A stretch of DNA of 30,787 nt from Gloeophyllum trabeum ATCC 11539 (taxonomy: Eukaryota > Basidiomycota > Agaricomycetes > Gloeophyllales > Gloeophyllaceae). Under the pieces are notes generated by a model that was given only the letters and a program-made list of their open reading frames with translations, made no database searches and was not told the DNA's origin. Position numbers and translations under genes: made by a program. Of this stretch, positions 1-11,092 are shown piece by piece. The DNA is taken from NCBI RefSeq assembly GCF_000344685.1, contig NW_006920414.1, positions 715,999 to 746,785 on the forward strand, read 5' to 3'. Positions within the stretch are counted from its first letter, which is position 1, and the number at the start of each line of letters is the position of its first letter.

Positions 1-286
1 TTCCGCGCGCGTTGTTTGTTCGCGCCAAATATACCCTTTTCGGGTAGGTCCGGAAGGCCTCTCGCGGGACCATTTGTTGGGCAGGGACTCGCAGATGCCC
101 CGAGAGGGCTCGAAAGGCTTCAGAGAATGATAGAAATGTATATTCTACAACTACACTAAGGGCTGTAAATCATTATAGTCTTGCCCTAGCTGTATGCCCA
201 GCTAACCCCTCTCGATGGGTCTTTGCCGCACATTTGCCGATACCCGAAAAGGGTATATTTGGCGCGGACAAACAACGCGCGCGGAA
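1..286. mobile_element. MITE-like element with 46-bp terminal inverted repeats
   Basis: Bases 1-46 and 241-286 are reverse complements with a single mismatch (A/G near position 267). Each arm also contains a short internal palindrome around CCCTTTTCGGG. The 194-bp interior has no plausible reading frame, which fits a small non-autonomous DNA element. The window begins exactly at the left arm, so neither the true terminus nor a target-site duplication can be judged. It could also be one half of a larger inverted structure. Confidence 0.6.
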
Positions 287-362
287 ATGCGATGTTCAGT
301 TTCTTATGCAAGGCACTGTAAAAGCAGGAGACCACGAGCACAAGCCGAAATGAGGATCAAAA

Positions 363-442
363 GGCACTAACAAGGTTCGAACCCACGATATATCATAATT
401 CTGCTTCCATGAGACGAACGCGCAACCATTACACTACAAACT
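363..442 (-). pseudogene. tRNA-like relic
   Basis: On the minus strand there is a TTCGA T-loop within GGTTCGAACC (374-383) and, about 50 bases 5' of it, a D-arm-like TAGTGTAATGGTT (about 424-436). A CAT triplet lies in a possible anticodon loop between them. The T stem pairs mostly through G-T wobbles, and neither the acceptor nor the anticodon stem closes. It is therefore read as a decayed tRNA or tRNA-derived repeat, not a working gene. Chance similarity is possible. Confidence 0.28.
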
Positions 443-1933
443 CAACGGAGGGACAGGTAACAATCCATATATGTCGCCCAACTACCCTTGCAGAAGCCGG
501 TTATCACCAGCCCGCGCAGCACACGTGATATGCGTCCCATAATTTATTGGGAGGATTGCATTGAGTGATAATGCGACAGAGGTCCCAAGGCTGACGACAG
601 TCGCACTATATTGATTCCCGCCGCTCCCACTCGGAAAAGGTTACAATGACAAATGCTGTATTGTATAAAGCATCAGTAGTTGTGCTCTCGGACGTTGCAT
701 AAACCTTGCCCGCATAGACGAGGAGAACGGGAAGAGGAATCGAGACGACGCGGTAATCTCTCTGCCATACATCCCCACAGCGATAGGTCTGTCGAGCATG
801 AATAAGCGTACTCGGGAGTGGGCATGTCGCATTCCTACTGATTGACTTACAAGTAATGCATCACCGAGGAAATTATCGACGTTGACAGCAGATTGCAAAT
901 CAACGGGCCTACCTAGAAAAAAAGTAAGACAGGAATATTCGTGTCCCGACTCCCGTAAGGTCTCAGCAGGACCAAGGCTGGTCCGAAAGCAAGCCTGATT
1001 TCAACTTCAGCTCTGAAGTAGGACTGTATGACTCAAACAAAAGCCAAAATAACATTTTCAAATCCGAACCCGAAATTAATTGTGAACGCCATAGAGAGAA
1101 TGCATAAGCCAGCTGAGGTCCATGGTTCTCAATGGCCATACGAGGAAGGCAAGGAAGCACCCGAACAAGACAATGTATATACCTGCACCTTGAGGCATCA
1201 GCATAATCGCAAGACGCAATGTACTTCACCATATAGGATGGCTTCGATAACAAACCCGACAAGATATGCCTTGTCCGCGAGATACATATGCCATTCTCAT
1301 CTGAACTTGGCACTGGAACCATGATCTGCGCTGACCTTACGTATACAACCAAGGATTGACAGGCATTTGATCGATGAAATGCAGTGAAGTGCTTACAGGG
1401 GTACGGACACGGCTAAATATAGCCCATATATCTCGAAATTATATTATATCCGACATCGGGTCCCTCACACCTTCCTTGATTGTTCGGGGAACTCGGCGGA
1501 CTTGCACCCCATCCAAACACTAGGGTATGATTTCCAGGACGGTCGCCTGATTGCAAATGGCGTGGAAATAGGGAAGACATACACTTGCCGCTTAGGCAAC
1601 ATAGTCCCTACAACCACTGCAGGCAGAAATTGGATGTCGTGATCAGTGCTGTTCCAGACGCTAGTGATGTACATGTCCAACTGAGCAATGAATGCGGCAA
1701 GATAACTTTACGGACTTACTCGCTTCGGCCATGGTATTTTGCATCTCCGAAACAGGATCACCGCTCAACACCTCAGCTCAAACCTCCGGGCCACTGACAG
1801 CGTCTTATCAGTCACATCTTGATGAGAAGTCTGATGCTGTGAGCATGGCATGTATGTGATAGTATATTGCTATCAAAGTGAGCTGCAACTTGAATACCTC
1901 TGTCCTGAGTCCTTCACCCATAAGCCATTGATC
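443..1933. other. no recognisable gene
   Basis: This 1.5 kb is AT-richer than the gene block and contains only short open stretches. One + segment at about 1478-1641 stays open and reads like protein but matches nothing I know and meets a stop. A CACGTG-type motif lies near 520. Nothing else can be supported. Confidence 0.5.
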
Positions 1934-2486
1934 ATGATAAAAGTCATATCGGCCCCGGACGCAGTACCTCCACTACCTGCATTCTGTGCGTATTTCTCAA
2001 GGGCACAGATGAATCGTACTTGATCGTCCCATATACAGCCCAAGCGGTGGTCTCGGAAGGTAAGGTCTATGCTTCAGGGAGTGTGGGATGCGACAAGGAC
2101 TTCGTGTTGGTGCCAGGCGGGATTAAGCCTCAGACAGTCAGTGTATATCTGCATTGTCCATGGCTGATACTCTGATGCTGGCCCCTCTTCACTAGCGTGC
2201 AGCCCTTGAGAACCTTGGAAGGGTATTGAAAGCTGCTGGCTCGGGGTTGCAACATATCGTGAAAGCAAATTGCTACCTGAGCAATATGCAGAGGGACTAC
2301 GTTGCGATGAACGAAGCCTATCTCGAGGTCAGTCAATTGATTGTCTTAACTGAAGATCCATTCTCTTTACCCACGATGAACATAAAGTTCTTCAAGGGCG
2401 ATCCTCCGGCTCGTACTTGCGTGGGAGTTGTGGCTCTTCCATTGGGCGCAGACGTAGAAATCGAGTGCATAGCCGAAGTCCCTTGA
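1934..2486 (+). CDS. RidA/YjgF/YER057c/UK114 family protein (2-iminobutanoate/2-iminopropanoate deaminase-like)
   Basis: RidA proteins hydrolyse reactive enamine/imine intermediates released by PLP enzymes. The clear exons are 2011-2136, 2196-2327 and 2388-2486, with GT-AG introns of 59 and 60 bp, both phase 0. They encode the family core in order: PYTAQAV, YASGSVG, RAALENLGRVLKAAGS, VKANCYLSNM, DYVAMNEAYLE, then DPPARTCVGV and DVEIECIA. The family's substrate-binding Arg (PAR) and Glu (VEIE) are both present. The 5' end is unsettled. An ATG at 1934 opens MIKVISAPDAVPPLPAF, which looks right for the family, but joining it in frame to 2011 needs a 23-bp intron (1986-2008), shorter than any other here. 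Either the start is mis-assembled or slightly broken, or the real first exon lies elsewhere. A partial second copy follows at 3279. Confidence 0.62.
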
Positions 2487-3278
2487 TAACCTACACCACG
2501 ATAAAACATATACTGGAATAAAGCGGTCGAAAGTACCGAACCTGGTGATATTTAATCAGACTCAAGTCGTTCAACTGAACTCGCAAGGCAATGAACTATA
2601 CTGGTTCCTGTCCAACTTGCAACTGTCATCACTGGCTGCACACGTACGACGTCAGGCCACGGACGCACAGATGGAATATATCGCAGCGATGAACAACATC
2701 TTCGAGCGGGACCCTGGCCGTATCGGGGACGTTACCGCTCGCAAGTGTGAATCAACGTTAGGCAGGCCATCTGCTTCCTGATTCAAAGCCATATCAGACA
2801 GCAGACGCGAGTGTAATCCTGTACGGCTTCGGGCGTGCGCATTGCCAGTTGTACGCGCTCATCTCGCACATACCGTGCTGAGCCGGAAATCTGATCAGAC
2901 ATATCAGTGCACCCATGCAGCAAAGATAGAATATTCGTTTCGACCTCCAAGAGCCCACGCATCCGCCTAGTCTGGGAGAGACAGACTTGTCTCGTCATTT
3001 CTACCCGTCAGCTTCGTGATTGTACAGGCACAATTCGACCTATCTGTGCTGGAAGTATGAAAGGGGCGACCACTCACAGGGCTCGAAGTGGCACAAACAT
3101 CCGAATAGCCCAGAGATCGTCATGGTCTCGCTAGCTGTTGTCGCTGTAATACACACCATGACGAGCATGGCGGCGCCAGCCACGGTTCCTGGTACGTCGA
3201 TGGCCTCAATGCAGACTACGAAGGGGGTCTTGGAAAACGAGAGCTGCAGACTAACCAGTTGGAGTCCAGTTCAGTCAG
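2487..3278. other. no recognisable gene between the two RidA-like segments
   Basis: An open + segment at about 2545-2780 and others near 2900-3280 do not match a family I know. The 3121-3136 stretch repeats 16 bases found at 4193-4208. The region may be decayed sequence that separates a partial tandem duplication. Confidence 0.4.
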
Positions 3279-3401
3279 GGTGATCCTCGGGTTGGGACGT
3301 GCGTAGGAGTTGTGACTCTTTGTCTGGGAGCAGACGTAGAAATCGAGTGCATAGCCGGCGCGGAAGTGCCCGGAATTCCCTCATCTGTTGCATCCGTTTA
3401 G
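3279..3401 (+). pseudogene. C-terminal fragment of a second RidA-like copy
   Basis: The translation runs GDPRVGTCVGVVTLCLGA, then DVEIECIAGAEVPG, to a TAG at 3399. It closely parallels the last exon of the gene at 1934-2486. The DNA is also clearly alike, with a long identical run covering the DVEIECIA codons. The conserved PAR arginine motif is changed to RVG, and no upstream RidA exons (PYTAQ, ALENL) are visible before it. I read it as a truncated, diverged duplicate. Confidence 0.6.
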
Positions 3402-5245
3402 GAGGGTTGTCAGAGAGACCTACCGTGACGACATTTAACATATTCATCTAATAGGATCATCTGTGGACGCTCTTCGGCTTAATACCCTGACCATCAGCGT
3501 GAGCTTCAGTGCTGTTAATTTCCGAGTTCCGGCTGTGATTAAGATCACTGGGAAGCATACCTGCGACGTGATGCCCGGATCTCCGTCCAGACTGTATCTG
3601 TCTTGGCTGAGCTTTTGAACAACTTAAAGGCGAGTCGAAGTTGTTCCTCGGATTCTTCGGGTGGGTCACCGCGACGTGATCAGGCGAAAATAGGTGAGTT
3701 ATAGCCATTCTGTCCCCTTCCGAATACAAATGTATATCGGATAGCGGTGGCGATTCGATGCGGCGTGCCATTCGAGCATACCCACGACCATTTCTACCGG
3801 GGTATGGACATATACACCTGACTTTGCTGAGGCCCCGAGTAGAAAGACGATCGCGGAGCTCGCGCAGCACTCCGGGGCAAAGAACAAGAGCCATTTCATC
3901 TAGCCACCGATTTTTCATAGACGGGCCAAGATGGGCAGAGTACTCACCTCCCAGTCTGCTTCGACGACGAACATCTTCACTATTCGCTCCGCTCTCTTAT
4001 CTTCGTGTCACGACTTCACGAAGACCCCGTGTAGAAGACCATGAGTTTCCCTTCATTTCTAAAGGGGAGCATAAAAGCGGGAGACACTTACAAGATTTGG
4101 CCGTGTCGCAGTCATACGAGAAACCAAGAAATCAGCATGGTCTTGCCAGCGCTTATCCTTGTTATTGTCATAATAGCATTCATCATGACTTGCATGGTCT
4201 CGCTAGCTCTCCTCCTTGTTATCATCCTCGTAGCATGTGCACGCACCCCGACCGTTTGTGCTCAACCGGCCTCGTCCCCTTGTACGTCCAGAGCCCTGGG
4301 TGATAGATGAGACACGCGGTCAGAGCTAACGCGGTGTTACCAGTGACTATCCCGAAATGGGCGGCCGCGAGCTGTATGCGTGAAACTCATTGTACTCGCC
4401 AGCTTGGTATTGACAGATATCCAGTTGAACGGCCCTGCACAGAGGGAGCTCAGGGAGCAGAGAAAAGGGGTATGTTACCCGAGCATTTGTCGAGTTCGAC
4501 TACTTAGAAGCACGCACGCATCACAGGAGTCAGGGTTTGATGAAACCTGTAGGTGAGCATGTGCCCGGCAGTATCGGCATATGGCTCACATTGCGTTATA
4601 TAACGGTATCGCACAATGGCATCCAGACCGAGAATTGAAGCATCGCCTAGGCAAGAAAACACGAGAGAGGCAGTGTTCGGAGACGGTGACTGATTGGTTA
4701 TGAATGTCGGAATTGAGCAGTGGTGGTTCCGTTGTATCGCGTTGTATAATAAAAACGACCCTATTTGACTTAAGAGGCACGGATATAATGAATCGTCGGC
4801 CATGGTTATTGACATGTACAACTGTGTGCATTAGTGTGGCCAGTGGATGTTCGCCATGTCGTGCTCCAGTATCCGAACTCCAGAATCGAGTAGCCTAGAT
4901 TGCAAGGACCTAGTCACCAGTAGATGCTTCGACGTACATCGCCGAATGTCGTCCGCCAGATGAGTTTCTCTGAATCGGATTTTGCCAATTCCCAGACCCG
5001 CAGGACGCGTTTCGAAGGCATATGAGCGATATAAATACTGCTGTACGATCGTGTCCATGTTTTCTAACTTGAGTGCAATCGAGTAATAGAAGTGCAGGTG
5101 CAAAGCAGATCGTGGCAAAGCCACAAAAGCCACAACAAACGCGATCGGAGCGCACGAGGCGCCCTCTATCACATGCTTCTCGACCATCTTCCCCCGCGCA
5201 ACCCGCACGTCGCTGGTTCACGCTGAACGTGTATATAACCAAGTA
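3402..5245. other. no gene recognised apart from the hydrophobic repeat
   Basis: Apart from the repeat at 4134-4245 I find no coding segment with family motifs, no RNA gene and no long repeat. The final 100 bases are the 5' flank of the peroxin gene and include TATATAA at about 5232, only 14 bases from its ATG. Confidence 0.4.
4134..4245 (+). repeat. diverged tandem repeat coding for hydrophobic segments
   Basis: Two units of about 55 bases begin GCATGGTCT at 4134 and 4192, and both continue into CCTTGTTAT and a TAGCAT motif. In one frame they read MVLPALILVIVIIAFI and MVSLALLLVIILVACA, each like a membrane or signal segment. A 16-base block of the second unit (4193-4208) is repeated exactly at 3121-3136. 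No complete gene can be built around them. Confidence 0.4.
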
Positions 5246-7096
5246 ATGCCAGCAAAACCACCACAGGCAGACGAGGATGCGCTACACGCGTCGACACAAG
5301 TCGTACCTCATCTTCAGGAATTTCTGAGCACAGTGCCCACACCGCTCACCAATGTGCTCGTCGGCTTGTCACCATACGTCAAGCGTATTCGGCGGATACT
5401 AGAGATCGTTAGCTGGAGAAGTGGATGGGAGGAGAGCTGGCTTGCGCTGGCTGCGTGGTGGGCGGTATGTTTGACTGCTAGCATGACTTTACGGTATGTG
5501 GTGAACTACTATGACCTGAATCTCTCTTGGAAGTTTGCACTGGCTTGGACAGTGGCGGCTTTGTATGACACTCTTACCTCTTGAAACTGCTGCGAAGACT
5601 GCTTTCCAGATGTTGGAGGATACAGTGTGTCATATCAAGCTGCTAGTCTGGCGCCTTGCCAGTGACGTCCTCGCGTTCTTACGACTCCCTTCCAGATATT
5701 TAATGCCGATTCTGATCCTAATCGCGGTGTACTACTACCGCCGCCTGCCGCCCTCCCAGCCGCCAATGATAACAGAGCACCAGCTCCGCGAAACCATCGC
5801 CTCCCTCACCGTCATCAACGACCTCCTCCACCCACCTTCCACCTCCACCTCCACCTCATCACCATCCCCTCTCCCATCTCTTCGACCGCTCGCACGCACC
5901 CTACTGACCCTGTACCCCCTCTACCTCCTCACGACTTTCCTCATCCCCCTCCGCGTCCTGCTCGGCATCGCGGGGACCATCCTCCTCACCTGGCGCGCCC
6001 ACTGGGCCGAAACGCTCCGGCGCACCCTGTGGCGGAGCGCGCACGTCCGCTGGGCATGCTACCGCGCCTACTCCCTCCTCTCCGGCGAACCCCTCCCTCC
6101 CCTCATCCTCCCCCCCGCTTCTCTCAAAGTCTACAGCACGAACGAGCAGAAGGAGAAGAAATCCGAGACCACCGCATCACTACGTTTCCTCTTCACGCTG
6201 TACGAGAACCAGCGCTGGTGGATCTCGCTCGACTGGACGTCCGCGCTGCTCCCCGCCGAGCGCCCCCCGTGGTCCTCCCCGCCGCCGCACTACCTTCCGC
6301 TCGCGCCGCCCAGCGCCTTCGCACTCCCGCCGGACACCGTCGTCTACCAGGACCTCGAGACGGGGAGAGAGAAGACGAGGCGGCGGGTGAAACGCACCGC
6401 GCGGTGGACCTGGGACGAGCCGGAGTGGAAAGTCGTCATACGTACGGAGGGGAGCGGGGCGTCGTCGCGGCAGGAGAGGGACCTCCCCGCCGAGGGCTTG
6501 TCCTCGGCGAATGCGAGTAGCGCGAGTAAGCTGTTGAAGGGCGTAGTGGGTGGACACAAGAGGGAGGGGAGCACGGGGAAGGAGAAGGCGGAAGCGGAGA
6601 TTGAGCTGGCGGAGCAGCAGAAGCGGGTGAAGAGCGAGCTCGCGCAGGGTCAAGCAGAGCCGCACGAGCAAGAGCGCGATGACGAAGGAGATGACGAACA
6701 GGTCACAGACCCCGACGGGTGGGTGTACGGGGATAACAAATGGGAGAACGCGAGTGCCAAAGGCGGCATGGGAAAGGTAATATACCTGTATCTCTCGTTC
6801 TACACTAGCTGACAGGCCGCGGTATACTACAGTACACCCGCTACCGCCGATGGACGCGTATAGCCCTCCTCACCGAGACAGTTGAGCCGGTAGAGTCTGA
6901 CACGAGCGAACCCGAGGACACCGGGCGGAAGTCCCTCAGTCTTCCGGAGGAGCACGTCGAGGACGTGACGAGGGTGAATGCCTCGCGTCGGGACACGGTG
7001 AACTTCCACGAGGAGAAGGAGGGGGAGGGGGAGGACCATGGGAGCTTGCGCCAGCGGCTCAAGGCCGCGGTGAGGCGTGGCTCTGTAGTGCACTGA
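5246..7096 (+). CDS. Dysferlin-domain peroxin (Pex24p family, integral peroxisomal membrane protein)
   Basis: The exons are 5246-5493, 5696-6776 and 6833-7096 (1593 nt, 530 aa). The 202-bp first intron joins TLR to YLMPILILIAVYYY and rebuilds a membrane segment. The second intron is 56 bp. Hydrophobic segments lie at about residues 70-103 and 147-185. A DysF N-terminal motif (ENQRWW.SLDW, then ERPPWS) is at about 250-285 and the DysF C-terminal motif (DGWVYGDNKW, then YTRYRRWTR) at about 421-455. This arrangement fits the yeast Pex23/Pex24 and Pex28-Pex32 proteins, which control peroxisome number and size and peroxisome-ER contacts. A Ser/Thr/Pro-rich stretch from a TCCACC microsatellite is at about 128-140, and a charged, probably disordered segment lies between the two DysF halves. 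An in-frame read-through of the 3' part of intron 1 is possible but would break the membrane segment. Which Pex subgroup it belongs to cannot be told by eye. Confidence 0.85.
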
Positions 7097-7846
7097 CGTT
7101 TTAGTCTAGGGATGGTAGTGCTTTATTTTTCTGGATGCTCCCAGTTGTCCCAAGTCATCTTTGCCCGATTGTTACACGACGTCTCTAAGTACGAGTCGCT
7201 AGCGATTCTTTTGATGACAAGGATTCCGCTGGCCCAGGATTCGCAAATCTTGACACACAGGTCAATGATAGCCTAGTTTCTGCTTGCGTGATAGCCCATC
7301 TATGTATATATTCGCTAGCGGCACGGAATATGTTCATCGCGACGCCAGGGATCTGTAGAGAACACGTCTGTGGCTGGGGGTCTTCTGGTTCTGACGTCAT
7401 CAGGATGGGTAAGTTGAAGCAAAGCGAAGTGTGCAGCAGTCTCGATATGCGGGGCTACTGTTACCATATGCTTGCCCAGTATACTAGCATGCTGTCTCTT
7501 GGGACCCTCGCGGTGCGCCACCGCTGCATCGCAATACAAGAAAACGTCGTAATGATAATCCGAGAACTGAGAACTATACGTACTTGTACTCGCTCAGATA
7601 CATGCACTTCTTGGGGTCGTGGAACTATAACTGGCCATCGCCGAGGCTGCAAGAAGCTTTTAGACCACCGGAGGGGATGGACCGCCGAATGCTAAGCAGG
7701 GTAGCTCGTGGCTTCTGGAAGGGTGTATAACTGAACACGCACCAGCGAGCTGGCGGATGAATCTGATCACGAAGATCGAAGGCCTTGTGATCTAGTAATA
7801 AGTAGAGACGATGTGACTAACATGACTTAGGCAGGGGAGCTCTTAC
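7097..7846. other. no recognisable gene downstream of the peroxin gene
   Basis: The first part is the 3' flank of the peroxin gene. Open stretches on both strands at 7185-7695 overlap each other and lack motifs or a convincing intron pattern. No RNA gene could be supported. Confidence 0.4.
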
Positions 7847-8171
7847 CGGATAACTCGTCCTTTCCATAGTCGTATCCTCCGATGAACGCGGTCCTTTTGG
7901 ATCTCGAAGAGAGCACCATGTAAGCAACGTTGCAAGGTGAGTCAGGCATTACACTGGCAGTGATGCCACGAGCCTGCAATACTTCAAACGCGCCTCCATA
8001 GATTGACTCATGGTTAAAGTTGATGCATATGGCGTAACCGTGGTGATACCTAGGACTTGACGCACCACGGAGGTGATCGAGCACCGACGTTCTTAACCCC
8101 ACATTGCAGGGCTGACTCGTCTGAATTTGGGCTTCTGGAAACCCGAGAAGGGGTTTGAATATCACATGCAA
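7847..8171 (-). CDS. unidentified open segment, possible exon of an unknown gene
   Basis: The minus strand is open for about 108 codons and reads like protein (for example HHGYAICINFNHESIYGG and FIGGYDYGKDELSG). It ends at a consensus donor, GTAAGA, at 7846-7841. That makes it a candidate exon. I do not recognise a family, no upstream exon with a good start could be joined, and no downstream exon is obvious. It may be a relic or a chance reading frame. Confidence 0.22.
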
Positions 8172-9576
8172 ACTAGAACGGCACGGTTAAGATATCGGGA
8201 AGGCCTAAATACCATTATCAGGAGGATCCACGCACCTATACGAGCACCTATATGTCAAGTTGGAATTTCTTGATCGGCCTAAAACCCCCAACAGTGCGAA
8301 ATACGCGTGAGCTAGACAGTCCCGATGAGGGATTTCCAGCAAACCAAGCGGGAAAAGCTGCGAGCAGGCAGAATCGATATTATCAGACGTGCCTGGATAC
8401 TATTGGAACAGCTTTAGAAAGCCGCCGACGGGATGGGTGAGTAATAGGGCGGCATTGCAGGAGCATTATTGCACATACTCAAGTTTCCTTCGCATCGCTA
8501 TTATGGCCGCCGCAAAGGATAATGCCCGACAGTAATCGTGTACTACATGTCGGTCAGTAGGCGTGATGGGGCCTGTCGGGCTAGCAGAATCCCCGGCGGT
8601 ACTAGTTTGGACAGCGGATATTCGGGCTTGACGGAGGGATTTTTCAGGATACAGGGGATGACGTCCGTTCAGCGAGATGATAAAAGTAAAATGCGAACAC
8701 GCAGTCGAAAGTAAATGCCTTCCAGGCAAAATCGGCAGGCTGGTATGTTCTGGCAACACTCATGTATGATGCTCTATCCATAATTTCATCCGGGTTTTCC
8801 AGGTCAGCTTTGAGCAAAAGCCCCAAGCAAGCCCTAAAAGTGCAGCTAAGATGAGGTGGCAACGTCAGGTGGCGTTGATCAGGTGTTAGTGGACGTTGGT
8901 GATGGCGCGATCGAAGTCGCTGTCAAGTACGCCGTTAGCGCGTGTGGCTGTGCAGTCTTCTCCCATGGGCTGCTTCGCCGTGTCGGACACACTCGAGCAC
9001 CGACGGCTTCTCTGATTGTGGCAACCTCCTCTTACACAACATATGAGCCACAGTGCCGCATCATGGCCATAATATTAATATACAGCCTTTGCAGAGCGGC
9101 GAAAGTGGATTACAGTGCTCAGGTACTTACTCCCAGGCTCGGTTCTGCCTAGAACGCCGGCGTCCAGGCTCGATTGCGTCTGGCTCGGAAACAGCGTTCA
9201 TCCCTCGCAGCCAGCCCTTTCAAACAACATCACAACGCATCCCTCACCCGGTCCCGTCCTTGCGTGAATCTCGCGTCGTCCGACTTTACCCTGCGACAGT
9301 GACCCTCCGAGATCCGCATAGTATCATAATAGTCAATTCGAGCGGTGCTAGAACTGAACGCAGCGTGTCTCCTGCAAGGCCGCACGGGTGCTCCCGCTCT
9401 GCATCCCTGAACTCTCCGGCGGCTCGTGGATAAGAAGGCGTCTGCCCGGCGGTATACTCACTCTCATAGCTTAGCGTCGTCCCGTGTCCTGCTAGTACAT
9501 ACACTAGAAGCAGTTTGTGTTCTTGCCTACCGGCCGTCCCTCTTACCAAGTCGCAGCCTCCATACCAATAGGCAGG
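8172..9576. other. no recognisable gene
   Basis: Several open stretches (8252-8440 +, 8466-8862 -, 8856-9152 +) carry no family motif that I can see. The final few hundred bases are the probable promoter and 5' leader of the RING gene starting at 9577, pyrimidine-rich near 9190-9300. Confidence 0.4.
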
Positions 9577-10568
9577 ATGTTCTCGTGTATCATCTGCCTC
9601 GACACACTCAAGTCGCCAGTGGCGCTTCCTTGTGGTACGTTCTCCCCTCTTCCATTGTACTCTCCAATACTGAAGGGAGTATACGCCCGCGCAGGCCACG
9701 TATTCTGCTGCGCGTGCATCGAGCGCATAGTCACCACCATCAAGCCTTTCACAAGCCAGCACTGCTGCCCCTCCTGCCGGCGGCCCTACTCAATCTGTAC
9801 GTTCTCTTTGCTCTCCTCACACGCTCTACTAATACACACCCAAATGCAGCAACCATCGACCCCTCCATGATCCCCTCCCACCTACACCAGCACATCTTCC
9901 CGCCTATCCGCAAACTCTACCTCGACCTCTCGCCCACCCTCCCGCGCCCCTCCACCTCCTCGCAGTCCCAAACACACCTAGCAGCCCCAACCGAAGGCGA
10001 AACAGCCAAAGCAGAGAACCTCGCGCTGCGCGCGCATGTCGAGATGTGGAAGCGCCGCGCGGAGGTGCACAGCGCGGCGAACCTCGGGCTCGTCAACCTC
10101 GCCAAGATGGCGCGCGATTACGCCGTCGGCGTCAAGCGCGAGCGGGACGCGCTGGAACGGGAGATGGCGGAGCTGCGGAGGCGGCTCGGCGGAAGTGCGA
10201 AGGAGAAGGAGAAGGAGGCCGAGGGTGATAGCGACTCCGCGTCCACCAGCCCCCCGCCCGCCACCCCGCCGCCACTGCCAGTGGCGGTAAAACACGAACA
10301 ACCGGACATCCTCCTCCCGCCTGAGTCACTCCTCGCGACCGTCCCGCCGCTCGATATCCCCATCCCCCGCACCTCGGAATCCGCGCTGCCGACACCGAGT
10401 ACTACGCCGACGTCCATCACTCCCGACGAGTCTGAGGAGCGGCCGAGAAAACGCTCGAGACGGTCCACGCCGGCGGAGGCGACGTGCGGGCCGCGGGTGC
10501 AGCATGTTAGGCGGTCAAGCCGGCATCAGCGGTGTACGCGGACGCCGCAGCTGCAGGTGTGCCAGTGA
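9577..10568 (+). CDS. RING-finger (C3HC4) coiled-coil protein, probable E3 ubiquitin ligase
   Basis: The exons are 9577-9634, 9695-9796 and 9850-10568 (879 nt, 292 aa), with introns of 60 and 53 bp, both phase 1. The N-terminal RING spans residues 4-47: CIIC, then ALPCGHVFCCAC, then CCPSC. That gives Cys4, Cys7, Cys19, His21, Cys24, Cys27, Cys44 and Cys47. RING domains of this type recruit ubiquitin-charged E2 enzymes. A coiled coil rich in Glu, Arg and Ala lies at about 104-169, then a Pro/Ser/Thr-rich tail with a basic PRKRSRR cluster near 250, a possible nuclear localisation signal. It is a paralog of the RING gene at 20936, with both introns at the same place and phase in the RING. The start was chosen because this ATG lies three residues before the first RING cysteine, as in many short fungal RING proteins. 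The substrate is unknown. Confidence 0.8.
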
Positions 10569-11092
10569 CACTGTGCAGGTGCCCCCGCTGTTCCTCGTTC
10601 TTATTTTCTGCCGCGGATGCTGTACTTATCCCCCGTGTCGTCCCTCAATGTGCTTGTCTGCCCCAGATCTCTTTTGTTCCGTTCCGCCTGTGTCCTGCTC
10701 ACGACACTCCTCCTCACTCAGCCTCTCAGTACCTATGTATTGGTTACAAGTTTTCGCGCTGTGCTCTCGGACGTACATATATGTATTCTAGATCAATATC
10801 CCCCAAGGAACAAAGACGTTCACGGCTACCCGAATACGTCTTCCAGTGCCCACTCCTTGTCCAAGATCTAGGTAATCTTCTGCAGCTCTTTCAGGAGTCG
10901 GGGCAGATCCGAGCGCCCGCGTCATCGATGTGACTATTGGGATACAGTGGAGGCGCTCGACGCGCGTAGTGAGGGCCGAACCGTATACCAACTGATCATC
11001 CGACCATCAGCTTTCCCGAAAAAGCATCAAGAACAAAGCAAAGAAAAACTGTGATAACCCACCAGTCTTTGTTGTCATATACCATCCTAGAT

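Noticed and set aside
2900..3280. A domain of unknown function family relic upstream of the second RidA fragment
   Set aside because: A short stretch (SPEIVMVSLAVVAVI) is vaguely like a large fungal domain family, but the match is too short and no other landmark is present.
5821..5880. CCACCT-type microsatellite as a possible repeat array or CRISPR-like array
   Set aside because: It is a simple-sequence tract that encodes a Ser/Thr/Pro linker in the peroxin. There are no regular spacers, and this is a fungal genome.
6029..6671. Overlapping 163-codon frames on both strands within the peroxin gene
   Set aside because: They lie inside exon 2, which carries the dysferlin motif in another frame. 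Composition is Arg/Pro/Leu-rich, as expected of GC-rich shadow frames.
7621..7710. Resemblance to a 5S rRNA or another structured RNA
   Set aside because: Only short G/C-rich phrases look familiar. The conserved 5S box sequence and pairing pattern could not be found.
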